41,449 bases of DNA from a virus, in the IMG/VR virus record IMGVR_UViG_3300025732_000089, positions 1 through 41,449 of that record; one strand, written 5' to 3'. Positions 28,301 to 36,002 of the stretch are shown one piece after another (the first letter of the stretch is position 1; each line of letters opens with the position of its first letter). The translations under genes and the position numbers were made by a program. The notes beneath the pieces were generated by a model, which ran no database searches, had not been told where the DNA came from, and saw only the letters and a list, made by a program, of their open reading frames with translations.

Positions 28301-30201
28301 GCGGGGAGTTCATGCTGCCTGGAGCCAAGCGTCCGGATGAGGCGGACGTTGGTTATATTATATCTACCCTGACGCCTCGATACAAAACAATGCAGGATCT
28401 TCAGGCCGCCCGCGAGCGGCTTGTGCCGCCCGGAATTTTTGGCCAGCGACTTTTTGACGTCAGCAGGGAGCACGCAGCGCTCTCAGAGGCCTTGGGCGGT
28501 CGGGGCAAGGCGGACGATCACTTTGGCCACGCTATTCTTGACGCCATAGAGGCCCGCCGGGCTGCCGAACCGGGGCAGAGGGGTCTGCCGTTTTTTTCGC
28601 GAATACGCTCTCATTACCCGGAAATATCGCCCGAGCAGGAAAAACGCGTTGGGCGGCACATCACAAGTCTTGCGGAGATGCCTGCGAAATATTTCGAGGC
28701 CAAGCCCGGGCGCGCGGTTAGTTTGTCGGATGAGTTTGTCGGCGCCGCTATCCCGGCTTCGAGGGCCAGCGAGCTGGGGCCGCTTCTTGAGCGCGCCGGC
28801 ATTCGTCGAATTGAGCAGTATGATCCGGTGCGGTCAAACATGGGAACAACTATTATGGAGCGTTTCCCTGAGGCCGGATTTGCGTCAGGGGGCGTTGTGC
28901 CGCGCGCGGACGACGATGACTTCTTCCGCCGCATGGCTTTGTGGACCTATGCGGTTGCGCCGCTGTTTGCCGGGCCGCGAGATGTGCGTCGCCATGGTTT
29001 TGCAGGCGGCGGAAAAATTATTGAGCAAGCGATCAAGGCGGCAAAGCTTATTACGTCGGAAGGCAAGCCAACCGTTCGTGGTATGGTTAATGAGGCACCG
29101 CTTTTCCCTGACGTCTACAAAAACCCTCGACTGCTGGCTGAGGAAGCCGAAAGCCGCGTCGCCCCCGAGGATCCGTTGCTGAAGCGCCTGTGGGGCGTCA
29201 CCCGGGAAGACATGTTTAACATTGCTGGCTCGCGCCCGGGCAATAGGGAGCCTGTCCTGGCCGCCGGCTCGGCAAATCCCCGCGGAGTTAATTACGCCGC
29301 AGAAGGCGTCATGGTTCCTGAAAACGCCGGGCGCCTGCAAAGCATTTTGGAAGAAGGGCGCAAGCAGCCAGGGTTAAGAACAGGCATGATGCCGTGGTAT
29401 TACATGGACCCGGTTCATGCGCGTCTTGAGCAGATGTTCGATCCCGACGAGGCGCGCAACAGATACAATCTCCTGAACACGTCGATTGCGATGATGTCGC
29501 CGGCCAGTAGCGTGCCGACGGAAATCAATCGCGGCCTCGGGGCATATCATCTTGCGCTGCAGGGGCGATTTGAGGACTTTATTCGCGGAGGCGGCAAGCC
29601 CAGTGAAGCCATTGGGGGCATTCTTCCGGCATACATGCGTGAGCGCATGCTTGGGCACAAGGTTCACTCAACGTCGCAAGCTGGCCCCTGGGAGAGATAC
29701 ATGCGAACGGGCGTCGTCGACATGGGCAGCCCAAAGGTGACGCTGTATGCGCAATCATCCGGTGTGCCGGCCACTGGTTTTCAGACCAGGCTTCCGGTGC
29801 CCGACGCACATTACACGCGCATCCTCGGCATGCCGGATGTCCGCAGGACAGCGGACCCGGCAGTTTCCATGAAAATGAACGAGTATCGCCCCGTCGGCCC
29901 GTGGTTCCGCGAAGAGGTTGCAAGGCCGCTTGAGATGGAGGCCGTTCCTGCGCAGGCGCTACTGTGGGGGACGGGGTCCGGAGCCACTGGTGTGGATAGC
30001 CCAATTGGGGCGCCGAAGCTTGAAATGCTTTCGCAGCATATCGGAAATGTTGCGCGTCACTATCGCGTTTCCCCCGAGACGGCGAGAGACCTCATCCTGC
30101 AAGGCACGCTTTATTCAAGCGGCGGCTCTGTAATCAATCGCGCTCTTGATGTAGTATCCAATCTTCCACGTCATCAGGTGGAGCCGGGGACGCCCGGGTA
30201 A
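25303..30201 (+). CDS. Giant polyvalent virion-associated protein (1632 residues)
   Basis: GGAGTAAGCCA precedes ATG 25303. Distinct parts: a metalloprotease-like LLHEHQHRIQ with HExxH at 332-336; a conserved region FRVIHDLYGHFGPGNPF (H749, Y752) with ETRGQNSWVNFGP; a polyvalent-protein-type segment FFTHNIDPLNLKRAI...GGLPAPSMAV (about 880-910), similar to the L-x-x-PS-x-AV modules of DarB-like proteins; and a C-terminal domain (about 1275-1625, TGMMPWYYMDPVHARLEQMF...NRYNLLNTSIAMMSPAS). Gly-rich K-x-GGG linkers separate them. Such proteins are packaged with DNA and may act on the host after injection. A third HExxH zinc ligand was not established. Confidence 0.6.
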   Translation: MIKDTRTPPVKLLEDEYPTHYLPHVGRQVMESGGAPKQLPPIDVGAIAPQYKEPPKPVVSDMMQNQIAEIGDREIAKGLAKYGRGPLVSSNVGMPLKAGPEQSFWEKARDKMLGLDYGRPSVERRQAVEGIGSAIEAAKLAAYAYPATRAPMGVFDFTKSVAEGRPIEASLASAFLPGGKYAKYAGAALASQAGPEEAKATFIGEAARLTPSLRRALELSRKYLNVDRPQDVWRQYDWAPDPSGRMVSELSDEGARLIPQGLARFRTGETMSLGDILSHPEVYDRYPSSYTTKVTPYLPKEEGERGYYSPLLDYIGINERLGDRQLMKTLLHEHQHRIQNIEGMSPGARTEMFKGPEAVARPHEERLSQLLGAMKLQEIMRENPGIDPLDAKVIAGARGIPIVGGSTHHTHKGAEELAQEAEFLRRGIDDIYATHPTAHEQYLRTLGEWSARLPGERLELTMPERRVRFPFDPNYPVNVLPVTSRPLGNLPGPRWEAERERAIELARQLRREPLPAEPRPSLSPEQEALEEDMMQFALEAEARKRAGVPPPAFGPALLPTIKKAGGGPIAKLLGKLLPEGSGYVPRKGFPGVVNLPGIGRVEPRPIEPIESISRRFAGPAHDAPVVPINPEFSERVAREYEGMRHAPKDPVVRRAFEALADETMAQYRAAKDLGLDIRFLKPGQADPYAASPGLGYEDIVNRGRLFVFPTEQGFGSTGGLNATNVLLKGAGQVGDKPDAVVNDAFRVIHDLYGHFGPGNPFFRAPGEERAYQLHKRMFSPEAVPALASETRGQNSWVNFGPMAERNRAASGAETHYADQKTGVMAPWATEEPPPVGADIEQFILNKRESGGRAKYEGGGKAALIGAALKAAEEFIPYTKRMFFTHNIDPLNLKRAIETGGLPAPSMAVSTPTTSDLSDFGPIALVGKPEKFSPTAKSPVYGQDIWSPRVPNTREYERTMFSPSDPNAFEGRGFFSMLHDRPMPGTMENLLAEMNARPVIGGEFMLPGAKRPDEADVGYIISTLTPRYKTMQDLQAARERLVPPGIFGQRLFDVSREHAALSEALGGRGKADDHFGHAILDAIEARRAAEPGQRGLPFFSRIRSHYPEISPEQEKRVGRHITSLAEMPAKYFEAKPGRAVSLSDEFVGAAIPASRASELGPLLERAGIRRIEQYDPVRSNMGTTIMERFPEAGFASGGVVPRADDDDFFRRMALWTYAVAPLFAGPRDVRRHGFAGGGKIIEQAIKAAKLITSEGKPTVRGMVNEAPLFPDVYKNPRLLAEEAESRVAPEDPLLKRLWGVTREDMFNIAGSRPGNREPVLAAGSANPRGVNYAAEGVMVPENAGRLQSILEEGRKQPGLRTGMMPWYYMDPVHARLEQMFDPDEARNRYNLLNTSIAMMSPASSVPTEINRGLGAYHLALQGRFEDFIRGGGKPSEAIGGILPAYMRERMLGHKVHSTSQAGPWERYMRTGVVDMGSPKVTLYAQSSGVPATGFQTRLPVPDAHYTRILGMPDVRRTADPAVSMKMNEYRPVGPWFREEVARPLEMEAVPAQALLWGTGSGATGVDSPIGAPKLEMLSQHIGNVARHYRVSPETARDLILQGTLYSSGGSVINRALDVVSNLPRHQVEPGTPG

Positions 30202-30218
30202 TCTGGCCGGAGTAACAA

Positions 30219-31292
30219 ATGTCTAACCTTGCCAAAAAGGCCCGCGAGGCCATGAAATCAAAGGCTCGTCAGTGGGCGGGAGCCAAGGACCAAAAGGTCG
30301 ACAGCTCCGATTGGTCTCCCGCAGAGCCAATCAATGCCGACGTAAAAACCGGCATGCGCCCGGTGTCACGCCGCGCTTATAAGTCCGGCGGCAAGGTTGA
30401 GGGCGACAGCTACGCAAAGCAAATTGTCAATCGCAATGTCAAAGAGGCGAACGAAAGCCGTCCGGGCATCAAGCATGTTGGCGGCATGAAGGCTGGCGGC
30501 CGAACAAAAAAGAACATCGGCGGCGTCCTGGAAAAAATCAGTCCGGCCTACAGCCTGCTGCGATCTGCGCAGCGCGGCGGCCGCGATGAAGAACGCGACG
30601 CAGGCGAGCAGATGAAGGGAGCCATGATGGCTAACCTCGCCAATCGCAAATCAGGCGGCGGCGTTAAAGACAAAAAGGCTCTCGGGGCAATTGACCCATC
30701 CGCCAAACGAGAGGCGGCGGGGCACTATAAAAAGGGCGGCGAAGCCAAACCCCCGCAGGCCGCCAGCCGCATGAGGCGCGCAACGGGCGGCGCCGCGTTG
30801 GACGTTGCCGGCATGAAGAAGGCGGGAAAGAAGCACGCCTCCGGAAAGGGCAAGACCAACATCAATATTGTTATTGCCGCGGGGAAGGGCCAAGGCATGC
30901 CTCCGGCTGATGTAATGGCGCCGCCGGCGGCAATGCCGATGCCGATGCCGCCGCCGCCAATGGCTGGGCCGCCGGCTGCAGCCATGCCGCCTATGCCTCC
31001 AATGCCGCCCGCCGGAGCTGGCCCCATGCCCCCAATGCCGCCCGTTCCGGGCCGCAAGGCCGGGGGGCGCATCACCAAGGCCGCCAGCTCCTACAAAGAC
31101 ATGAAAGCCGGGGCGGCAAGCGGCGAGGGGCGTCTGCAAAAGACCGAAATCGCCCGACGCCACAAGGATGCCCCCGCCCGCAAGTCCGGGGGGCGCATTA
31201 GCAAGGTGGCCAAGTCCTATAAGGATATGACCGCTGGCGCCGCAAGCGGCGAGGGGCGCCTTCAGAAAACCGATATTGCGAAGGCAAAGTAG
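30219..31292 (+). CDS. Basic Lys/Gly-Gly-rich virion-associated protein
   Basis: 357 residues. Repeated K-x-GG motifs (YKSGGKV, MKAGGRTKK, RKSGGGVK, YKKGGEAK), a Met/Pro-rich stretch (about 225-280), and a C-terminal duplicated unit: RKAGGRITKAASSYKDMKAG and RKSGGRISKVAKSYKDMTAG, each followed by AASGEGRLQKT. The duplication spans nucleotides about 31051-31150 and 31180-31280. I recall the AG-x-(A/G)SGEGRLQKT unit from other phage structural clusters. No enzyme motif; likely a DNA-contacting or internal virion protein. Confidence 0.6.
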   Translation: MSNLAKKAREAMKSKARQWAGAKDQKVDSSDWSPAEPINADVKTGMRPVSRRAYKSGGKVEGDSYAKQIVNRNVKEANESRPGIKHVGGMKAGGRTKKNIGGVLEKISPAYSLLRSAQRGGRDEERDAGEQMKGAMMANLANRKSGGGVKDKKALGAIDPSAKREAAGHYKKGGEAKPPQAASRMRRATGGAALDVAGMKKAGKKHASGKGKTNINIVIAAGKGQGMPPADVMAPPAAMPMPMPPPPMAGPPAAAMPPMPPMPPAGAGPMPPMPPVPGRKAGGRITKAASSYKDMKAGAASGEGRLQKTEIARRHKDAPARKSGGRISKVAKSYKDMTAGAASGEGRLQKTDIAKAK

Positions 31293-31314
31293 ATACAGCG
31301 GCCACTCGCTGTAA

Positions 31315-31354
31315 GGGGTCGGAGGCCTTGACCCCCTTCTCGGCTTCCGACCCC
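31315..31354 (+). terminator. Hairpin between structural genes
   Basis: GGGGTCGGAGGCC (31315-31327) pairs with GGCTTCCGACCCC (31342-31354), 13 bp with one mismatch. The 14-nt loop carries TTGACC. No T-run follows (GACCAATAGG), so it may be a processing site or a weak attenuator. Confidence 0.45.
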
Positions 31355-31372
31355 GACCAATAGGGGGATATT

Positions 31373-31588
31373 GTGGCTACTTACACGCGCAACAATATGT
31401 TTGCTCAGGAACTTGAGCGGCTGATAGATGCAGAAGTCGAGAGGATGAAAGAGAACTTTTCTTTGGGATTTTTGGAAAATTTCAGCGACTACAAATACGT
31501 CGCCGGAAAGTTGGCGGGGCTTCGCTCTGTCAAGGACCTGATGGCCGAGGCTTCGGCTATCTGTGATGGCAAACCGCGCGAAAACTAA
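31373..31588 (+). CDS. Small helical protein, 71 residues
   Basis: GTG start with TAGGGGGATATT upstream. MATYTRNNMFAQELERLIDA..., with DAEVERMKENFSLGFLENFSDYKYVAGKLAGLRSVKDL. I recall similar short phage proteins just upstream of GroES-like genes (the Y-K-x-x-x-GxxxGL core). No function known. Eleven bp before the next gene. Confidence 0.55.
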   Translation: MATYTRNNMFAQELERLIDAEVERMKENFSLGFLENFSDYKYVAGKLAGLRSVKDLMAEASAICDGKPREN

Positions 31589-31599
31589 GGGGTGAGCGC

Positions 31600-31992
31600 A
31601 TGACTAACCTGATAATGGATCACGAAGGCGATCCAAAGCAAAAGCTTATCGATGCCCTTGGCGACTTGTCGGAAATTGAGTTGTTCAACAACAAAATTCT
31701 TGTCGCCGTTTACATCAGGCCGGAGAAAACAAAGAGCGGCCTGTATCTCAGCGACAAATATCGCGATGAAGATCGGTTCCAGGGGAAGGTTGGCCTGCTT
31801 GTTGGCGCCGGCCCGGATGCCTTTGCCGACGAAAATGGCGCGTGGTTTCGCGGAACCAGCTTCAATCTTCATGACTGGCTTGTTTTCAGGCCATCTGACG
31901 GTTGGAGCATCACAGTAAATGGCGTTTTGTGCCGCGTTTTGTCGGACACAAACGTTCAGATGCGCATTCAGTCTCCCGACGCAGCGTGGTAA
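31600..31992 (+). CDS. GroES-like co-chaperonin
   Basis: 130 residues. LFNNKILVAVYIRPEKTKSGLYLSD (about 25-49) and KVGLLVGAGPDAF (61-73) are the GroES/Cpn10 beta-barrel pattern (VxVxxxxPExxTxxGLxL..., K-x-G-x-VVAxGP). A separate mobile loop for GroEL binding is not clearly seen. Phages use such proteins to fold their capsid proteins through host GroEL. It lies in the head-gene cluster ahead of scaffold and capsid, which fits that job. A head-tail role is possible but less likely. Confidence 0.65.
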   Translation: MTNLIMDHEGDPKQKLIDALGDLSEIELFNNKILVAVYIRPEKTKSGLYLSDKYRDEDRFQGKVGLLVGAGPDAFADENGAWFRGTSFNLHDWLVFRPSDGWSITVNGVLCRVLSDTNVQMRIQSPDAAW

Positions 31993-32004
31993 TGGAGAAA
32001 AGTA

Positions 32005-32931
32005 ATGTCTGAAGATCATGATCACGTCGATGTTGTTATTGAAGAGACAAAGGAAGAGAAAAAAGAAGAAACGCAAGTAGAAATCGTCGACGAAACGCCA
32101 GAAACGGCGGCAAAATCGGAAAAGCCTCCGGTAATTGAGCCCCAGGAAGGCATTCAGGAGCTTAAAAGGCGCCTTGAGGCCGAGCAAAAGGCTCGTCAGG
32201 AGGCTGAACACCGCGCCAGATTGGCTGCGCAGCATGCCGAGCAGGCCCAAGGGCATGTTGAGGACGCCAACTACCAGCTTGTCGTCAACGCAATCGGCAC
32301 ACTGAAGGAACGGTCAGACACCCTCAAGGCCGCCTACAAAGAGGCAATGAGCGTTGGCGATTATGACAAGCTGGCGGACATCCAGGAGGCTATTTCCGTC
32401 AATGCGTCGCAGCTCTCAGAGCTTAATCGCGGCGCAAGAGCAATGAAAGAGGCGATGGATGAGGCGGTGGAGAGGGCAAAACGCCAGCCTGTTGAGCCTA
32501 TGCCCCGCACGGCCGATCCGATTGAGGATATGGCTTCGCGTGTTTCTGAGCGGTCGGCTTCGTGGTTGCGTGCAAATAGGGAAAATCTTCAGGACGCGCA
32601 GAAAATTGGCCGGATGTTTCGCGCGCATCAGGATGCCGTTGAAGACGGCATTGTGGCGGATAGCCCTGAATACTTCGCCTACATTGAAAACCGGCTTGGC
32701 ATAAGAAAGCAGGCGGCTGAAGACAACGCAATGTCGGAGGCCGCCGCGCCGGTCGCCCCTCGGCGCGCCCCCCAGCCCCCTCCGGCCCCAGTGTCTCGCG
32801 GCACGTCGCGTCCTAATGTGATCAGGCTGACAAAGGATCAGGCTGAGCACGCGAAGATGTTTGGCATGACGGAGAAGGAGTATGCGCTTGAACTGACGCG
32901 CCTGCGTGAAGAAGGCAAGGTCGCACATTAA
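32005..32931 (+). CDS. Scaffolding-like protein
   Basis: 308 residues. A strongly acidic N-terminus (residues 1-45, VIEETKEEKKEETQVEIVDE), a long coiled coil (about 55-190), and a basic Pro-rich C-terminal region (RRAPQPPPAPVSR, then RLTKDQAEHAKMFGMTEKEY). An acidic, helical, Gln/Ala/Glu-rich protein just before the capsid genes is the standard scaffold profile. The basic C-terminal helix-loop is where P22-type scaffolds bind coat protein. No protease domain is seen. Confidence 0.7.
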   Translation: MSEDHDHVDVVIEETKEEKKEETQVEIVDETPETAAKSEKPPVIEPQEGIQELKRRLEAEQKARQEAEHRARLAAQHAEQAQGHVEDANYQLVVNAIGTLKERSDTLKAAYKEAMSVGDYDKLADIQEAISVNASQLSELNRGARAMKEAMDEAVERAKRQPVEPMPRTADPIEDMASRVSERSASWLRANRENLQDAQKIGRMFRAHQDAVEDGIVADSPEYFAYIENRLGIRKQAAEDNAMSEAAAPVAPRRAPQPPPAPVSRGTSRPNVIRLTKDQAEHAKMFGMTEKEYALELTRLREEGKVAH

Positions 32932-32942
32932 CGGAGACAAAT

Positions 32943-33500
32943 ATGAATACGCCTGCAGTGACAAAAAAAGGAATGTTCGCCAAAGCCGCCGCGTCAATTG
33001 ACGAGGCTCCGCCAATGAGGCCGCAGATGAGAGATGAAGACCCTCGGGCGAGAGCCGCGAAGCGCGCAGCAGAACTTCGCGGCCACCTTGAGGAGGACCT
33101 GGCCGGCTCGGTTGATGAATTTTATGTCGACCCGGAGATGGTGCAGGATGGGTGGACGTATGAGTGGAAGCGGCACACAGTCATGGGGGCCGAGGATCCT
33201 TCCTACCAAATCCATCTTGCGCGCATGGGGTGGACGCCTGTGCCTACATCGCGACACCCCGGCATGATGCCTTACAACACGACAGAGACGATCATTATGC
33301 GCAAGGGCATGATCCTGATGGAGTGCCCGACCGAAATTGTCGAGGAGCGTCGGGCGTTTGATATAAAAAAGGCCCGGGATCAGGTGCGGGCGAAAGAGGA
33401 GCAGCTTGCGGGCACTCCGGACGGGACGATGACCCGCGATCACCGGGAAACGCGGCCAAAGATCAAAAAGTCTTACGAGCCCATGCCCATCCCGGAGTAG
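32943..33500 (+). CDS. Conserved virion-cluster protein, 185 residues
   Basis: MNTPAVTKKGMFAKAAASID..., with a central VDEFYVDPEMVQDGWTYEWK, VMGAEDPSYQIHLARMGWTP, and MRKGMILMECPTEIVEERRAF. I recall a phage family with exactly this layout (WT-x-EWKR...M-GWxPVP...LMERP) near capsid genes, whose role is not established. Basic tail (RPKIKKSYEPMPIPE). Confidence 0.6.
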   Translation: MNTPAVTKKGMFAKAAASIDEAPPMRPQMRDEDPRARAAKRAAELRGHLEEDLAGSVDEFYVDPEMVQDGWTYEWKRHTVMGAEDPSYQIHLARMGWTPVPTSRHPGMMPYNTTETIIMRKGMILMECPTEIVEERRAFDIKKARDQVRAKEEQLAGTPDGTMTRDHRETRPKIKKSYEPMPIPE

Positions 33501-33504
33501 TGTC

Positions 33505-33720
33505 ATGCATCACACAACCTTTCAGTATCTTGAGCCATCTGATCGGCAAAAGGGCCGGATGCAGGAAATCCGGGATGCGGCCCAGACCTACATGGAAAGG
33601 GTCATGGACCTTGTGCCTCCGGGCGACGATAAGGAGCATGTCATCCGCCTGATCCGAGGCTCCGCAATGTGGGCGAACGTCGCCATAACACGCTACGCGG
33701 ACGGCACGCCAAGAGAGTGA
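33505..33720 (+). CDS. Acb2/Tad1-like small helical hairpin protein
   Basis: 71 residues: MHHTTFQYLEPSDRQKGRMQ, then EIRDAAQTYMERVMDLVPPG, then KEHVIRLIRGSAMWANVAIT. Two helices joined at VPPGDDKE, an F-x-Y-x-x-P-S head, an IR-x-AA first helix, and the M-W-A-N-x-A-I end match what I recall of the Acb2/Tad1 hairpin family (T4 Vs.4 also ends in a ...ASMWA... helix). Acb2 and Tad1 are phage proteins that sequester cyclic nucleotides and block CBASS or Thoeris defence. The functional claim for this member is inference. It lies between the head genes and the capsid gene and is followed by a terminator. Confidence 0.65.
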   Translation: MHHTTFQYLEPSDRQKGRMQEIRDAAQTYMERVMDLVPPGDDKEHVIRLIRGSAMWANVAITRYADGTPRE

Positions 33721-33732
33721 CTTCTCAAAAAA

Positions 33733-33762
33733 GGGGCGGCTTCTGGCCGCCTCTTTACTTTT
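33733..33762 (+). terminator. Plus-strand intrinsic terminator
   Basis: GGGGCGGC (33733-33740), loop TTCTG, GCCGCCTC (33746-33753), then TTTACTTTT. It closes the packaging/scaffold gene set before the capsid genes. A TACAAT (33844-33849) in the following 135-bp gap could be a -10 for a capsid promoter, but no -35 fits well. Confidence 0.75.
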
Positions 33763-33897
33763 CATCATTGTTTATAGATAATGCCCCCAGGCTGCAAGAC
33801 GGCTCGGGCCTCCCCGGCGTGAGGCATTAGCACTTCCTGGTTCTACAATCGCCCCGGCGCGCGATGAAGGAGCCTCCTGTAAAAAGGAGAACCTGTC

Positions 33898-34485
33898 ATG
33901 GCGAACACAGCCGCCTACAACGGTTTCCAGCAGTATAGCGGCACCGGCTCTGCACCAACCTATGAGCAGGTAGCCGTTCAGATCGCTTACAATGCAAGCG
34001 CGATTTATTACGGCGATCCCGTAAATCCGGATGGCAATGGCTATGTCGTAGTCGGCGTCACCTCCTCGGGGTCGGGCAACACTCAGGTTGCCGGCATTTT
34101 TGTTGGGTGCAAGTATCTCTCAATCGCGCAGAAGCGTGTCGTCTGGTCAAACTATTGGCCGGGATCCGACGTGGCTTCGACACAGACGGTTGAGGGCTAT
34201 ATCATCAATGACCCCAATGCAAAGTTCGTTGCTCAGTTCGGCAACGTGTCCGTCGATCAGACATACGTTAACGCCAATGTCGGGTTTAACATTGGGTCTG
34301 GCACGGCGGCCAACGGTCTTTCCGGCGCGTATCTTGCGACCGTTGGGACAGACAATAGCTTGCCGTTTCGTGTTGTCGCCCTTGTAACTGATCCGCCTGG
34401 TCAAAACGGAACAGAAAGCGGCGCCTATCAAAAGGCAATTGTCGCCTTCAACAACGTAAGCACCAAGCAGCTTACTGGCGTTTAA
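33898..34485 (+). CDS. Putative capsid-associated structural protein, 195 residues
   Basis: MANTAAYNGFQQYSGTGSAP..., Gly/Ser/Val/Tyr-rich with predicted beta-strands (VAVQIAYNASAIYYGDPV, NGYVVVGVTSSGSGN), typical of virion decoration or head-stabilising proteins. AAAAAGGAGAACCTGTC precedes it, and it is directly upstream of the major capsid gene. No named family. Confidence 0.6.
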   Translation: MANTAAYNGFQQYSGTGSAPTYEQVAVQIAYNASAIYYGDPVNPDGNGYVVVGVTSSGSGNTQVAGIFVGCKYLSIAQKRVVWSNYWPGSDVASTQTVEGYIINDPNAKFVAQFGNVSVDQTYVNANVGFNIGSGTAANGLSGAYLATVGTDNSLPFRVVALVTDPPGQNGTESGAYQKAIVAFNNVSTKQLTGV

Positions 34486-34501
34486 AAAGGAGTAAGGACC
34501 A

Positions 34502-35407
34502 ATGGCTGTTAATCTTTCCGCCATCAAAGACCTTCTCCTCCCCGGCCTGCGGGGAATTGAAGGCAAGTATGAGCAGATCCCGTCGCAATACGACAAGATC
34601 TTCACGAAGCACAACTCTAAAATGGCGCTTGAGCGCACTGCAGAGATGCGCTTCCTGGGGCTTGCCCAGCTAAAGACGGAAGGTGGTCAGACGGCGTTCG
34701 ATAATGGCGCCGGCGAGCGTTATGTGTATAACCAGGAGCACGTTGAAATCGGCCTTGGTTACGCCATTACGCGCAAGGCCATCGACGACAATCTGTATAA
34801 GTCACAGTTCATGCCGTCGAACCTTGGCCTGATTGAAAGCTTTCATCAGACGAAGGAAATCTACGGCGCGAATGTCCTCAACACGGCTCAGACCTACTCT
34901 GCGTCCGTTGGCGGCGACGGCAAGGCTCTTTGCGCCACCGATCACCCGATTGATGGAAGCACCGTCTCAAACAAGACGACGGTCGACCTGAACGAGGCGA
35001 CGCTTCTTAATGCGATGATCTCAATCAGGACGAATTTCAAGGACCAGGCTGGTCTGAAGATTTTCGCCCGCGGTCGTCGTCTGGTTGTGCCGCCGGCTCT
35101 TGAGCCGACTGCAATCCGCCTGACGAAGACTGAGTTGCGCCCCGGCACGGCGGACAATGATGTGAATGCGATCATGATGACTGCCGGCGGATTGCCGGAG
35201 GGTTACATGTCCAATGACTTCTTGACCTCCTCGACGGCGTGGTTCCTGCTGACCAACATCGACGGCCTCTCCTACATGGAGCGTATTCCGTTCGAGACTG
35301 ATATGCAGATCGACTTCGTTACAGACAACTTGCTGGTCAAGGCTTACGAGCGCTACTCGTTCTCGTATTACAACTGGCGTTCAATCTACGGATCGTTCCC
35401 GTCGTAA
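34502..35407 (+). CDS. Major capsid protein
   Basis: 301 residues. MAVNLSAIKDLLLPGLRGIE; long central region GGQTAFDNGAGERYVYNQEH, ITRKAIDDNLYKSQFMPSNL, and LCATDHPIDGSTVSN; then a C-terminal ...FLTSSTAWFLLTNIDGLSY followed by LLVKAYERYSFSYYNWRS. The LLVKAYERYS-x-xYYNWR end and DHPIDG segment are characteristic, as I recall, of Mu/podovirus-type HK97-fold capsid proteins. There is no N-terminal propeptide comparable to HK97's, which matches a separate scaffold gene at 32005. AAAAAGGAGTAAGGACC precedes it. Confidence 0.85.
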   Translation: MAVNLSAIKDLLLPGLRGIEGKYEQIPSQYDKIFTKHNSKMALERTAEMRFLGLAQLKTEGGQTAFDNGAGERYVYNQEHVEIGLGYAITRKAIDDNLYKSQFMPSNLGLIESFHQTKEIYGANVLNTAQTYSASVGGDGKALCATDHPIDGSTVSNKTTVDLNEATLLNAMISIRTNFKDQAGLKIFARGRRLVVPPALEPTAIRLTKTELRPGTADNDVNAIMMTAGGLPEGYMSNDFLTSSTAWFLLTNIDGLSYMERIPFETDMQIDFVTDNLLVKAYERYSFSYYNWRSIYGSFPS

Positions 35408-35417
35408 TAAATGCAGA

Positions 35418-35442
35418 GCGGGGCCATAAATGGTCCCGCTTT
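35418..35442 (+). terminator. Terminator after the capsid gene
   Basis: GCGGGGCC (35418-35425) / GGTCCCGC (35432-35439) with one G-U pair, loop ATAAAT, then TTTGTC. Likely to reduce read-through past the most expressed gene. The rest of the gap to 35522 shows no gene. Confidence 0.65.
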
Positions 35443-35522
35443 GTCTTGGTGCTTGAATTGCGTCGACCGGCCAAGCGGACGCTGCACAGACGACGCAATC
35501 AATCTTTGTGCAGGAGGAGTAA

Positions 35523-35990
35523 ATGGGAACAACAACCTTTACTGGCCCCATCAGGGCCGGCAACGTTCTTAACACCACCGGGTCTTCCGCCGGATCTGTG
35601 AGGAACGTTGGATACGTCCAGATGGTTCAGTCTGTCGCCGTCACGCAGTCTGCCACGGCCGCCGCCACGGCAATCTGTTTGCCTGCGAATAGCCAGATTG
35701 TCGGCATCACCGCTCTTGTATCCGTTGCCTTTACTGGCGCCTCTGCGGGGCTGAATATTGGCACCTCGGCTACGTCAACAGAGCTCGTTGCGGCTGCAAA
35801 CTTCCTGCTTAATGCCGTTGGGCTTTTTTCGGCAAGCCCGGGCACTGACGCCACGCGCACGGCGGCCTGGGTAGACGTTGGGGCGAACGACGTGATCATT
35901 TATGTCAAAGCAGCCAATGCGCCTTCCGGGTCCACTGGGGCGGCTACGCTTAGCATCGAATATGTGCAGGCCTACAACCTGACACCGTAA
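35523..35990 (+). CDS. Putative decoration protein, 155 residues
   Basis: MGTTTFTGPIRAGNVLNTTG..., Ala/Thr/Ser-rich beta protein (VGITALVSVAFTGASAG, NDVIIYVKAANAP). I recall the M(G/S)TTTFTGPIRAGxI...GxV beginning from phage capsid-neighbour genes annotated as structural. AGGAGGAGTAA precedes the start. Confidence 0.6.
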   Translation: MGTTTFTGPIRAGNVLNTTGSSAGSVRNVGYVQMVQSVAVTQSATAAATAICLPANSQIVGITALVSVAFTGASAGLNIGTSATSTELVAAANFLLNAVGLFSASPGTDATRTAAWVDVGANDVIIYVKAANAPSGSTGAATLSIEYVQAYNLTP

Positions 35991-36002
35991 CAGGAGGTTC
36001 TC

